In this document: one piece after another, positions 54,501 to 64,000 of the stretch
Numbering within the stretch: the stretch's first letter is position 1
Layout: every line of letters starts with the position of its first letter
DNA from: Ornithodoros turicata
Lineage: Eukaryota; Arthropoda; Arachnida; Ixodida; Argasidae
DNA: 64,000 bases
NCBI RefSeq assembly: GCF_037126465.1
Contig: NC_088204.1
Location: forward strand, 60,867,771-60,931,770
Direction: 5' to 3'
The notes under the pieces: model-generated
The model's database searches: none
Seen by the model: the letters and a program-made list of their open reading frames with translations, nothing else
What the model was told of the DNA's origin: nothing
Made by a program: the position numbers and the translations under genes

Positions 54501-57500
54501 GTTGAATCGCTGAACGAGTGCGTGTCTCTGGCCCGGTGGAACGCTGCCATCCAGGCGCAGATAGCTTACACTACTCATGTGCATCCTGCGCATTGAAAAA
54601 AGAAAAAGATACACATTTGCCAGTGCACCTATTGAAGAAGCTACAGCTCTCATACACATAGAGCCTGAAGTTTTAGGGTTTAACCCGATTCTTCCCTGAA
54701 TTTGCACGCCAAATTGAAGGTTGCCTCTTTAGGGTGATACCCGATTTTTACCCAGCAAATTGCCCTCGCAGACATTTTGTAGGAATGCACACTGACTTGT
54801 TTGGGAGCAAATGCAGTTACATCACCGTTTTTACCAAACCAGTACAGTTAACGATGAAAGATGAAAGTCACTGAAAAGGTTAGCCAGCTGTAGGGATCGA
54901 ACCCACATCTTCTGGATGCTTCTCTCTTGTTCAGTACAGTTAGTTTGAGTAACTGAGCCCAATGTCTCCCCAAATTCAGCATACTGGAAGTTTTTCCACC
55001 CGAATTCGCATGAATTTTAGAGCACATGTTTACTGACCCGATTTTTACCCCCCGAATTTAGAAAAAAATATTTCCCGAAAACTTCAGGCTCTACATACAC
55101 ATAATAAAAGCAAAAAATCCAGAGTGTTCCATGTCTCTACTGCTTTTAAAGAGCAGCGCCAGCCCTTACTGAAAAAATAAAAGTGTTATTTCATTGCATG
55201 TCAAATTCTTCATGATCACATAACATTTTCACACACAAAAAATGTACACAATGCACACAAAGGCATATCTGCGGGGTGCGTGGTAGGTGCCTGGTACCCA
55301 AAGACACAAAGCACTTTTCCCATTCTCTAGCAGCCCACGTGAAAGACTAGCAGCGTCAATGTTACAATGCGACAAAACGTGAACAAAGTAGAGACGTGCA
55401 CGAGGACATCATCCAAGACATTGGCAAGGCAATACAAATGTGGTCGTTTAGTATCACAGTCGTCTCTCACTTATCCATAACTCAGTTAAAGGGGCACAAA
55501 ACAGGTCGACGAACATTTTCCAATTATTATGCCCAATGAAAGAACGTAGCTCACGATATCCGAATATGAAATTCTTTTGCTTCTAGCGGGCGTCTTTAAC
55601 TCGAAACAATGCCATTCAAAGAGCATAATCTGCGTGAGTCTCTCCTTATCCTTGGAACTGGGTCACATCAACATGTTTTAACGTATAGCAAAACTGAATT
55701 CTAGGCGCTGGAAGTGGGGGAGATTTCGCTCTCCTAGCCTATGACAGACCCCAATGAGACAAGCTGCAACTCGCGAGGGAACCGGTTGTGGGAACATTGG
55801 GGTGACCTCGCAGAGCAATACAGCACTGAAAACATAGTGCGCACGTGATATAGAATACTGAGGGTTTTTAGTACGGTTTGAACTGGCTATCTTGGATTGG
55901 AGAAGTGGGAATATGTTTAGAATTGACCTCACTTCTCGATATTATACACGAAAATTAATGTATAAGCGTCCCGCATTCTAAATGGTTGAAGATGCGCGAC
56001 GTCAAAATGACGTGTGGCTATTGTCGCCAGGACATCGCAGGGCAGTGTCGTGAGGGCGAAAGAGTGCAGTGAATATTCAGTCGGTTTGGAGCCATTATTT
56101 AATTTTTTGCGACAACATTTTTTTGAAAACATTCACCATCAGCAACGTATCACAGTGCACTTAAACAAAGTGTGCTTCGTATACCTGTTTATTGCCCCTT
56201 TAACCATAAAAAAGCTTGTTGTCATCAGGTCTGCGTAATCGGGAACAAACCTGCTAACATCAGTTATTTATCTGGTTATGCAGGATTCACTATCCATATC
56301 CATACATGAAGTCCTGGGAATAGTGTTCCAGAACAAGTGCGAAGGCAACAAAGGAAACATGCCCGGCCCTGGCATTTGCCAACGTTTGCATTGCCCCTGA
56401 GGAACGCCACATCTTGTGTGAGCCTTCTGTCACCTTTGTCATCTCCTGTGATTTTTGACACCTTTTTGGTAAGAGGTCAGCCGGTGGAGACTAGTATCGA
56501 CAGACAGTAATGAGTGCTCCTGAGACGCACAAGAGATGTACGATTTCTACTGGGCACAAAAAAGGCAATATGTGAGCGCAGGCTATCCAAACCATATAGA
56601 AGTGCATAAAACCTGGTCTAGAAATGCACTGGGTGTTGATGTCGGAATGTCATTTTGCAGGAAAAATCTAAAAATATCGAAATTTACAAAATACATTTTT
56701 AAATAACATGTGCTAGAAGACGTTTCTTCTTCTCTTTCTGGAGCAATAAACTGATTTAATGAAACTGCATGCATCACCACACTTGATCTACTCATCTAGA
56801 AACTTTCCGTACGATAGAGAGCGGGCACTGAGGCGTCTGGATAAGACAGACATGACTGTAGCCATTTTTTGTCAGATGTGTCCCACGAAAACATATTTTG
56901 CACGACAAGAAATATGTTTTTGTGAAAATTTGTGAAGAGAATGATTTTCAATCTGTCAATCAATATGTCGATGGTCTTTTCAGTGAAGCTTATATTATGG
57001 CTGGCTCAGATTGACATACAATGAAAATCTGACAGTATCCAAATAACCTAGCAAAAAAATGCATTCAGGCAAAATTCAATGCATACTGCATTTGGAACTC
57101 ACTTGAGCAGATCCTTCTCGACGATATCCAGCATGCTTTTAAGTTGGCAGAAAATAAGAGCTCGGTGGGCATGCACAACCTGTTCTTGCTCGGCTTGTCC
57201 CGCTGTGCCAATACCGCAGTCAAGTAGAAGCTGCCTGAAGGTTCATAAATGGCACTGTTAGGCTGCTAGGCAAATCTATTCCAAACAGAATCTCACTTTA
57301 GTGATCTCAGCTTTGCAGCATGGCCAATGTCTGACAAGGGAGTGTTGCTCTGCTGAAGAGAGCGCATGATGCGCTCGTACTCGGGATGATAAGTGTTGAG
57401 CACCAGTTTCGGGTGGTTGCACACTTTGCGTAGGTATTGTAAGGCCTGTCAAGAAAGAAAGGAAGATGCAATTACTTTGAAAGCTCTTCTTGAAACTGGT

Positions 57501-60500
57501 AAAATGAGGATGATAACAATAGCTTTAAAGTTGACTGAACTAACAAGACTCTAGTCTGAAACTTCACATGACCTTGCCTTGCTTTTGTGAAAAAAAAAAA
57601 CATTTATATACTTTTGTAGTGTGACTTGAATGAAAGCTTTTTACTTCTGAAATATGAAAAGCTCTCGTTTTATTTTTTATCAGAAAATTAGCTTTTCCAC
57701 CCAATATTGCCATATATTGCCTTATTTTACAGCTCCCGAGATAGAACTCGATTTTTGCCCCACTAAATAGCACAAAATATAGAAACCTGAAAACACAAGG
57801 GTTTCAGCTACGAACAGTCCGCTGTGTCTGTGGTTACAGCAGCTCTGCAGTGAAGCACATGTATATGTCTTCGAAAGAGATGGTGCATGAGCTCGCGTTT
57901 CCGTCGTGTTGCTCCAAGTGCATGTGTGGTTTGTGCATTGGCGTCATCTCCGTCGAAGGGAAAAGGTGCATGGCCGACACTCAAGCGCTACTCGGCTCCC
58001 AACCAAGCACAAGTATTCCACCAAATAAAAGCTATGTCCAGTTGTGCCCAGTCTGAGTACACATTGCAAAATTTAATTTCAAGGCAACTTAAACACACCT
58101 TCTACAAGTAACGATGGTGACAGTCGTGCAAGAAGTGAGAGATCAAGCTACCCAGAAGGGCATTTTTATAGTGAAGTTTCCTACCTATAGCTATTTCAAG
58201 AAATATGCTACCTAAATTTGTAAGCGTGCATACCTGGAACACATGGCAAGTTCCATGCATGTCCACATTCTCGTTGCTGGCTCCTACAACGGAGTCGTCA
58301 ACAGCTTTCTTTGCTCGGCTCTTGGCAAAGTCTTCGTACAGTTGCACCTGCACAAGTACAATTTGTTGAAATAACGTAGAGTCAGGCAGTTTACAAGGCT
58401 ATACAGTGGACTCTCGTTAATTCGAACTCGGGGGGGGGGGGGGGGGATTATTTGTTCGAATACAGCGGAGTTCGAACTAACGGGAGACGCTCTCCTGGAA
58501 GGGGTGCCTGGGCGCAGGCAGTGTGTGCAGACGCGTTCGAGTCGTGTTATACATTTGCGGTACCGGTTTCACTTTAAAACGCTTTTATATTGCCATAATT
58601 AGAATCGTTACTGGTGCCAAACTCCACTACTACCGTCGTTACGTTCCCGATGCCTAACCGATGTTACGGTGGAGAAAACTGTCATAGCATCAGGGCGTTA
58701 CGACTTTGAAGGAAATGCAGGACTTATATGTTGAGTAACGGTCAGGGACTGTTTGCATTGCTTTCGATTTGAACAAAAGTTCAAGCGCGACGTCCGCATT
58801 TTCCTCAGAAGAAACATAGCGCACTGTCCAGCGCCGATGCTGCATCAGGTGCACTGGGTAAAGCTGGTTAGCAGCTTGGGTCATCCAAATATTGGTCGCT
58901 ACCCTCCGCACGGTCCTCTGGTCTAGTTCGGCTGGTGCACGCGGCATCGATGATGTCCTCATCAGTCAAGAGCCCAGTCTCCACGCCATTGTCTACGCCG
59001 ACATGGTGCCAGTTAGGAAAATAAACGATGACAGTGAACGAGTTGTAGAACAATATTGACAGCCGTGAAGTTATATAAGTGAGTGATGGCAAGCGAACGG
59101 ACCTCCTCCTCCATTCACGGCCTCAAGGGGAAGAGAGGGAGAGAGGAGAGGGACGGAGGGAGAACGCAAGTGGTCGCGTAAGCTCCTTGCTGTCCTAAAG
59201 ACGTGAAAGCATCCATGAACAGCACAAAATGTGGAAAAAGGACGGGAACCGTATGGAAGGTCAATAACCACAGAGAGATGGGGCGCCGTGACCCATTCCG
59301 GTCCAATGCGCAAGCGCCATTAGTGCAAATTATGCAGTGTATACGCTTGTCCGTCCAAATTAGTTTAGTTACTTCAAATTAGTAGGAATTTCTCCCCATC
59401 GAAATACACGTGGCTTGGATGGGACCCGGACGAGAGTTCGAATTATCCGGCGGTTCAAATTAAGCGATTTCAAATTAACGAGATTCTACTGTAAAAGGAT
59501 GTGAAGGAGTACCTGAAGAGGGCTCAGTTCGCAATAGTAGTCCTGAATTATTTTGGGGGGCAAGTCCTGTAGGACGTCATCCTTCATTCTTCGCAGCAGG
59601 AAAGGCAGGACTTGTCGATGAAGAGACTCCATAGCTAGGACACCTGCAATTATTGTTAATTGTTGAAGTAATGCCATTGTATTTTAACGTATTAAGGAAG
59701 AAACACTGAATTCTTCAAAGCACAGTGTGCTCTACATGGGTTACAAAAGATGTATTTCATGCAAAAAATTGTGTCAAGCTATTTCTGTTGTAAAAAGTTA
59801 TTGCAGGACTGTGCACGCTACACTGCGCTTATGATGATCACTGCTCATGAGCTTCCACGCTGACAACCGGACAACTAAATAATCCAGTTGAAGGCATCCA
59901 ATCTGAGACCCCCTCATGGACATCTATGTCTTTTTTTACAGAAGACACTTGGTACATTTCTTTCTGAGCCTCTGCTACCTTTCTTTGTTTGTGACCCCGT
60001 ACCACATACACTAACGACTGCCTATAGATTTGCTATAATGAGTTTCTGTGCATTTGCATTTTTAAAAACTTTGTATCGTGGTACACTGTCACCATTGTGG
60101 TATTGTTTAATGTCTACAAAAGAATGCTGTGCTTTAAGGCCAACTTCCATGGAACAAATTTTTTGCAACGAAGTTTGCATGGCGCGCGTTCCGCCGCCAG
60201 TTGTTCGCCGGCACCAGCTCCATGGTACGAAAAACTAGCGTACGGCGTAGCAAAGTCTTGCTTTGATGTCACTGTTGCCAGAGTGCAAGGTGAAATCAGT
60301 TGCTCATATGCTTAATGTCACAAATTTTGCAACTAAATCCAACAACTGTCTCAAAAAGCTCGCCCAGTAATGTACAGCGAATAGGCGATACTGCGAAAGG
60401 AAAACATGTTTCTTGGTAGAGAATGCCTGGCGTTGTAGCGACAGCACCCCATAAGAAGAAGAAGAAAAAGACCCACAAGAGCTGGCGCAGATTCGTTGCG

Positions 60501-61413
60501 GAAGAGCGCTTTGATTGGCCGGCCTCATGTTCACCCGCAGTTGACGCTTCCGGAATCGCAGACGCTGGGTGAAAATATCTGGCGTGGGCAGATTGCCAGC
60601 GGACGCTCACAATGCTGACGCCTCGCGCAGGGCGTCCGACGCTGAGCTAAGTTCGCAGCTTTTTCGCTGTACATTCGCTCCATGGAGGTTGCCCTTTAGA
60701 GTTTAACCCTGTAGGACCTATTTTTACCAGTCAACTTGCACCAGTGTCACTTTGGGTAAAACACGAGTTTGCCACAGTGCAAATTCAGCAATGAATGCAG
60801 GCACTAGAGAACACGAAGTACTGTGCATTCTCCTAGGCTACTTTGCATCTCGTGTTCATCCGAAATGCCAGAAGTGTTTTTTTTTTCTTTTTTCTTTTGC
60901 CTGATAGCACCTGATTCTACCGTTTCACAGCTCTTGAAATAAAACCCGACTCTTGTCCGAAAAACATAAAGTCCCAAATCACAAAGATAAAATTATAAGC
61001 ACACGATGGCGCATCATTTTTTAAAATTTGTGTTGGATGATGGACAGTTCTAAATGGAAAGAGATGCCTGAGGCTTATACTAACATTTGTGCAATCGTCA
61101 CATATTAAATTTTATCATTAAAAATTGATAACCCACTCTTTGTTTCGTAGTGTCAGCATTTTTCAAGGTACTGTACCCTTCAATACAATCTGCAAGAAAA
61201 CTTACCAGCTTCCTGTTCCTTAGAAGATGATTTTGCATCTCTTGACTGCAGGATGGGTCGACTGTAGCGTGACACAAACTGTCTCTCCGTACCCAAGAAC
61301 CCTGGCATCAGAAAGTCGAAGAGGGACCACAGGTCAAGTACGTTGTTCTGGATGGGCGTCCCCGTCAGAATGAGTCGGTGATTCGCACGCAGTTGTTTGA
61401 TAGCACGAGCAAG
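51289..61413 (-). CDS. BTAF1: BTAF1/Mot1 (TBP-associated Snf2-family ATPase), C-terminal eight exons
   Basis: BTAF1 uses ATP to strip TBP from DNA in the nucleus. Eight minus-strand exons join in frame (phases 1, 0, 0, 2, 2, 0, 2) into 430 residues plus stop, the C-terminal quarter of a protein of about 1,850 residues in the known family. Helicase motifs in order: [13 protein letters not shown] (motif III), [20 protein letters not shown] (linker), [20 protein letters not shown] (motif IV), [40 protein letters not shown] (motif V), [19 protein letters not shown] (motif VI). The C-terminal [16 protein letters not shown] and [20 protein letters not shown] are specific to BTAF1 rather than other Snf2 proteins. 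Upstream exons (HEAT repeats, motifs I and II) must lie beyond the right edge. Introns are repeat-rich. Confidence 0.94.
51872..52275. mobile_element. TA-type MITE with GTATAGTAGACGGCA ends, BTAF1 intron
   Basis: Perfect 15-bp inverted ends (51872-51886, 52261-52275). 404 bp. Interior contains AGGTGAAGCCCACTT (51913) and AGGTGAAGCCCGCTT (51982), also found in reverse form inside 61982-62882. Confidence 0.6.
52393..52853. mobile_element. hAT-type MITE with TAGAGGTGTGCGAATA ends, BTAF1 intron
   Basis: Exact 8-bp target duplication AAAATTAT (52385-52392, 52854-52861). Ends TAGAGGTGTGCGAATA and TATTCGCACACCTCTA. Subterminal ATTCGAAT or TCGAATA motifs. 461 bp. Confidence 0.92.
52916..53841 (+). 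mobile_element. Tigger-like element with transposase C-terminus, BTAF1 intron
   Basis: TA at 52914-52915 and 53842-53843. Ends CAGTAAATCTCGGTTATAAC and mirror ending GAGATTTACTG. Plus-strand remnant at 53360-53703 ([20 protein letters not shown], then SDSDIIADV and the leucine-rich tail [17 protein letters not shown]) resembles the acidic C-terminus of Tigger transposases. The catalytic core is deleted. Inserted in an ATTCGA-rich sequence that is itself a relic of the TAGAGGTGTGCGAATA family. Confidence 0.85.
53897..54140. mobile_element. One-ended TAGAGCCTGAAG MITE, BTAF1 intron
   Basis: TAGAGCCTGAAGTTTTAGGG and about 200 bp matching the left part of 54659-55093. The right end is absent. 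Confidence 0.7.
54185..54276 (-). CDS. BTAF1: BTAF1 exon with helicase motif VI
   Basis: Acceptor TTTCAG ends at 54277; donor ATGGG|GTAGGC after 54185. 92 bp. [20 protein letters not shown], then [11 protein letters not shown]. Intron to the previous exon is 101 bp. Confidence 0.93.
54378..54585 (-). CDS. BTAF1: BTAF1 exon with helicase motif V
   Basis: Acceptor GCGCAG ends at 54586; donor CTGCAG|GTAAGC after 54378. 208 bp. [50 protein letters not shown]. Confidence 0.95.
54659..55093. mobile_element. hAT-type MITE with TAGAGCCTGAAGTTTT ends, BTAF1 intron
   Basis: Exact 8-bp target duplication CATACACA (54651-54658, 55094-55101). Ends TAGAGCCTGAAGTTTT and AAAACTTCAGGCTCTA. Subterminal CCCGATTTTTACCC motifs. 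Hosts a SINE at 54851-54931. 435 bp. Confidence 0.92.
54851..54931 (-). mobile_element. 5'-truncated tRNA-derived SINE, second family
   Basis: 11-bp target duplication CAGTACAGTTA (54840-54850, 54932-54942). On the minus strand: GTGGGTTCGATCCCTACAGC (T-arm/B box), then GGCTAACCTTTTCAGTGACT and a (TTTCATC)2 tail. 81 bp. The form recalls tick tRNA SINEs such as Ruka, from memory only. Confidence 0.8.
55490..56199. mobile_element. TTAA-flanked element, BTAF1 intron
   Basis: TTAA at 55486-55489 and 56200-56203. Ends AGGGGCACAAAACAGG and mirror ending GTTTATTGCCCCT (14 of 16). 710 bp, non-coding. Ends resemble 1255-2993. Confidence 0.75.
57103..57234 (-). CDS. BTAF1: BTAF1 exon
   Basis: Acceptor CTTCAG ends at 57235; donor CTCAA|GTGAGT after 57103. 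132 bp. [20 protein letters not shown], then [20 protein letters not shown]. The preceding intron is only 62 bp. Confidence 0.93.
57297..57445 (-). CDS. BTAF1: BTAF1 exon
   Basis: Acceptor GACAG ends at 57446; donor CTAAA|GTGAGA after 57297. 149 bp. [20 protein letters not shown], then [14 protein letters not shown]. Confidence 0.93.
58234..58347 (-). CDS. BTAF1: BTAF1 exon
   Basis: Acceptor GTGCAG ends at 58348; donor TTCCAG|GTATGC after 58234. 114 bp, phase 0 both ends. [20 protein letters not shown] ending MHGTCHVFQ. Confidence 0.92.
58404..59491 (-). mobile_element. Tigger-like element, transposase C-terminus remnant, BTAF1 intron
   Basis: TA at 58402-58403 and 59492-59493. Ends CAGTGGACTCTCGTTAATTC and, in mirror, CAGTAGAATCTCGTTAATTT. 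Minus-strand remnant at 59010-58700: [16 protein letters not shown], an acidic stretch, then a broken helical tail. Core deleted. 1,088 bp. G14 tract at 58430-58447 near the left end. Confidence 0.85.
59513..59643 (-). CDS. BTAF1: BTAF1 exon
   Basis: Acceptor TTGCAG ends at 59644; donor CTTCAG|GTACTC after 59513. 131 bp. [20 protein letters not shown], then [21 protein letters not shown] Tigger-like element ends 21 bp beyond the donor. Confidence 0.94.
60134..60699. mobile_element. Possible TTAA-type element, BTAF1 intron
   Basis: TTAAGGCCAACTTCCATGGA at 60134 and mirror TCCATGGAGGTTGCCCTTTA near 60679-60698 (16 of 20 paired). TTAA is intact only on the left. Interior unrecognised, includes a GAA-rich patch at 60453-60470. 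Confidence 0.45.
61206..61413 (-). CDS. BTAF1: BTAF1 exon with helicase motif III
   Basis: Acceptor TACAG ends at 61414; donor GCTG|GTAAGT after 61206. 208 bp. [20 protein letters not shown], then [15 protein letters not shown] and [20 protein letters not shown], all strongly BTAF1/Mot1-like. Confidence 0.94.
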
Positions 61414-61981
61414 CTGTACGAAAGTAATGGGATTAGATCATGCACACGCGCATAGCTGTTTCTACCAGAAGTATGCCGACCATAAAGTCGGGACCATAAA
61501 GACATAGACATGCAGCCTGAAAGGTTTATGGCTAATGATGAGGAATTCAGTAAAATCAAGATTATACAATTTCCTGGCTAGTACGATCAACTTTTTCAAA
61601 ATTTAAGAAACATTTGTTTTCTTTTGTAGTCAGAATTGGGCTCAAACGGATAGGACCATATGTAGTATTAATGACAAGCTTTTGTGCAGCCTATATTTTA
61701 TCAGGCAGACTCGTGATAAGCAGCGTTTTAAGGTGAGCAAATATTTAGAAACTTTCAATGTAGTGGCCATGATAGTGATCACGGTCATCCATTACTGAAC
61801 CCTGAGATTGGGGAAGAAACAAAGACACAATGTGGATAAGATCTCGAACACAGCTGAAAGCTTAATCACAAAATCATGGAGCATACACATGAGAGAAGAG
61901 GAGGACAGGGGGAGAAAGTAAAGCTTTTAGTACTTAGCGAGGGAAAACCAAAGATGGTCTACTGATACAATTCCCCGAATT

Positions 61982-62882
61982 TAGGTGTGTGCGAATATTT
62001 GAGTTCTCAAATTCGAACCGAATATCAAACGCTCGAACTATTCGATTCGTGAATCGAATATCCAGTATTCGAATTTTCGAATATTTGACTATTCCACGAA
62101 TATGAACGACACAACCCGAAAGTGGGCTTCACCTTATACTTCCGTGCATGAGGCGAAGCCTGCTTTACGAAATTGCCCTTGTTGCAGGACCAATACAGGC
62201 GGGACGGTGTTTTGTTTGAGATAACGTTATCCAAACTTAGTTTTCTAGACATCGTCTGTAGGAGGGGTGGTGCCCCTCCCACATGCAGTTTAGCGGTGTT
62301 GACGAGGGACTTTGATTTGATGTCTGTGAGGTTGCCTTTAAAAAGTTAGGACTCTTGAATAATGACTACAGCCCATGAACAAGAAGGGTGTCTTAAAGAT
62401 GTCCTTTACGTCTAAAATTTCAGTAGTGCAACTTCCTAGGGCGAGTGCAAAGAAACTAAAGGGTGTTCATGACAAAGCTGAGGCAGGATGCCAATTCGTT
62501 TGTTTCACAAATGGCCTGTAGTTGTCTGAAGCAATTACAGCCTCATCCGTGTAACATGCTACTGCCTGACATCAAAATTTGAAATGTAGGTAACCACTCC
62601 ATTACTCCAGTAAGTGTAGGCTCACCTGGAATGCAGGAAGCACTCTCATGTAAAATTAAAGAGTAGGGGCTTTAAACAGAAGAATTGCATGTCTTTCATG
62701 ACAGTTAATGCCAGAAATATTGCACTAAAGCCATGGGCTACAAAATGAAAACTTTTAGTGCGAAAGTCACATATTGTAAATTTTGCACGAATATTCGATA
62801 TTCGATTCGGTATTCGCAATTTTTTCCCCCATTCGATTCGATATTCGATTCGACTTAAAATATTCGGATTCGCACACCCCTA
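61982..62882. mobile_element. hAT-type element with TAGGTGTGTGCGAATA ends, BTAF1 intron
   Basis: Exact 8-bp target duplication CCCGAATT (61974-61981, 62883-62890). Ends TAGGTGTGTGCGAATA and ATTCGCACACCCCTA. Dense ATTCGA motifs in both subterminal zones (61990-62095, 62785-62870). 901 bp, a longer relative of 52393-52853, no intact ORF. Confidence 0.92.
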
Positions 62883-62890
62883 CCCGAATT

Positions 62891-64000
62891 ATGTATTTAT
62901 TTTCACTTATGGTCCTACGGCAATTCACCCAAGTTCTTTTTTTCTTTGATAAATATACCAGAATCATTCACGTAGAGTACCGAAATCAAACTTTGCACAA
63001 TTTTCTGTTGAGCCACATTTATGTAATTTTGTCCTCAGACGAGGCAAGTCTCATCTGCCACGAGAAGTCATTCACAATCAGGTATGGACTGTAGCAGAGC
63101 ACGTTTTACTGGATATCAGGCTGATATAAATGTTGTTAACTGCACTTTTTGCAAGAACAGGACTGCCATTACTAAAGCAGCAATGTGGGGTAGTTGGTGT
63201 TGACTTTTTCTACAATACACTTCAGTTGTGAGTGACGCCTGTCCTGTGTGGTTCCTTTTGTCCTCGTCTGTTAGCGTCCCCAAATTGCGCAGTATGCATT
63301 CCCAACAACTAGCTCGACTTTCTGCACTGATTCATCTCAAAGCATCTCATAAATAGGACAAGGATGATGAGTGTAAAAGCAGTAGTCCTGTTCACTCGTC
63401 GTTTTTGTCCTGTGTAGCAACTTTGTGATGAATAGGATTGCTGATAGTTGGTGAGTCCAAGTCATCTTCAGGTGAAGCGGCACTGCTGTCTACTGGTACC
63501 AATTCCAGCCTTAAAGTGTTATATGACATGATGTAACAGGTATGTTTCAGATATGCCAAAAAAAGTCTAGTTCAGCTCAATGTGTCGGTAGCCATTCTCA
63601 GTAACCCCGTAATCCAAGTTCCAAGTAATCCAGTTCTTGAACTTTGAGTTACTTCTAGAATGATCTCAGAGTGAGAAGATGCCATCAACAGACCACTGCC
63701 ACCCAGTGCACCACATTGTCATGTAGCAGTATGTACTGTGTTTGGAATATACTCGAATATATGTACCCATTTTTGTGGTTTATAGTAAAGTGAGATAGTA
63801 TTCATATGCTCTACATTTTGTGCTTTCACTGAGATTGTAGTGGTGTTAATAGTCAAAGGTGTAGTTTCTCCATCAGGGTGGCTGAGATGGAATGGCATTT
63901 AAGATGTTCCTGTTGAATTCACTTCAAAGCTGACTCTGAGCCAGCTGAAAGTCTATTTCTGGCTCTACAATCTACTTCAAGGTGGAAATTCATTCCTAGT
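62891..64000. other. BTAF1 intron sequence (inferred), no exon recognised
   Basis: No coding segment matching helicase motifs I or II, and no element ends, were found. Inferred to be intronic because the motif III exon at 61413 needs upstream exons. Confidence 0.45.

Noticed and set aside
54876..54905. A tRNA gene at GGGATCGAACCCACA
   Set aside because: T arm present, but the 5' acceptor half is absent; flanked by an 11-bp target duplication, so a truncated SINE.

Overview
This is a eukaryotic window, most likely from a chelicerate and probably a hard tick. The introns are GT-AG and the genes are animal genes (nidogen, a calumenin-type CREC protein, BTAF1). Roughly two thirds of the sequence is mobile-element debris: many MITE families, mariner and Tigger copies, tRNA-derived SINEs, non-LTR retrotransposons with RNase H domains and a Penelope-like element. 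The organism call is inference; no species-diagnostic sequence was identified.

Layout. (1) 0.8-5.4 kb, minus strand: three internal exons of nidogen, covering the NIDO domain and the first EGF-like module. The gene runs off the left edge, and its upstream exons were not found. (2) 5.5-44.9 kb: about 39 kb with no recognisable host gene, filled with nested and decayed transposable elements. These include palindromic MITEs with TA target sites, hAT MITEs with exact 8-bp target duplications, TTAA-flanked elements, long fold-back elements with simple subterminal motifs, LINE 3' ends and two mariner copies. (3) 44.9-50.6 kb, plus strand: a complete 305-residue calumenin/reticulocalbin-like gene in four coding exons. 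It has a probable 5' non-coding exon, a minimal upstream ORF overlapping the start codon, an HDEF ER-retention tail and an AATAAA signal. (4) 51.3-61.4 kb, minus strand: the last eight exons (C-terminal 430 residues) of BTAF1/Mot1, the Snf2-family ATPase that removes TBP from DNA. The rest of the gene lies beyond the right edge. The two genes converge, with stop codons about 970 bp apart. BTAF1 introns carry several elements whose insertion sites can be read exactly.

The three genes have unrelated jobs (basement membrane, ER lumen calcium binding, transcription), and nothing suggests joint function. The main interest is the transposon archaeology: many insertions can be ordered by reading target-site duplications, including three-level nests. 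At least seven unrelated fold-back or MITE families carry dense arrays of short family-specific motifs near their ends.

All exon boundaries were read by eye from splice consensus, reading frame and remembered family conservation. No alignment or database search was run. Long inverted-repeat arms were judged by eye and their outer limits are approximate unless a target duplication is given.
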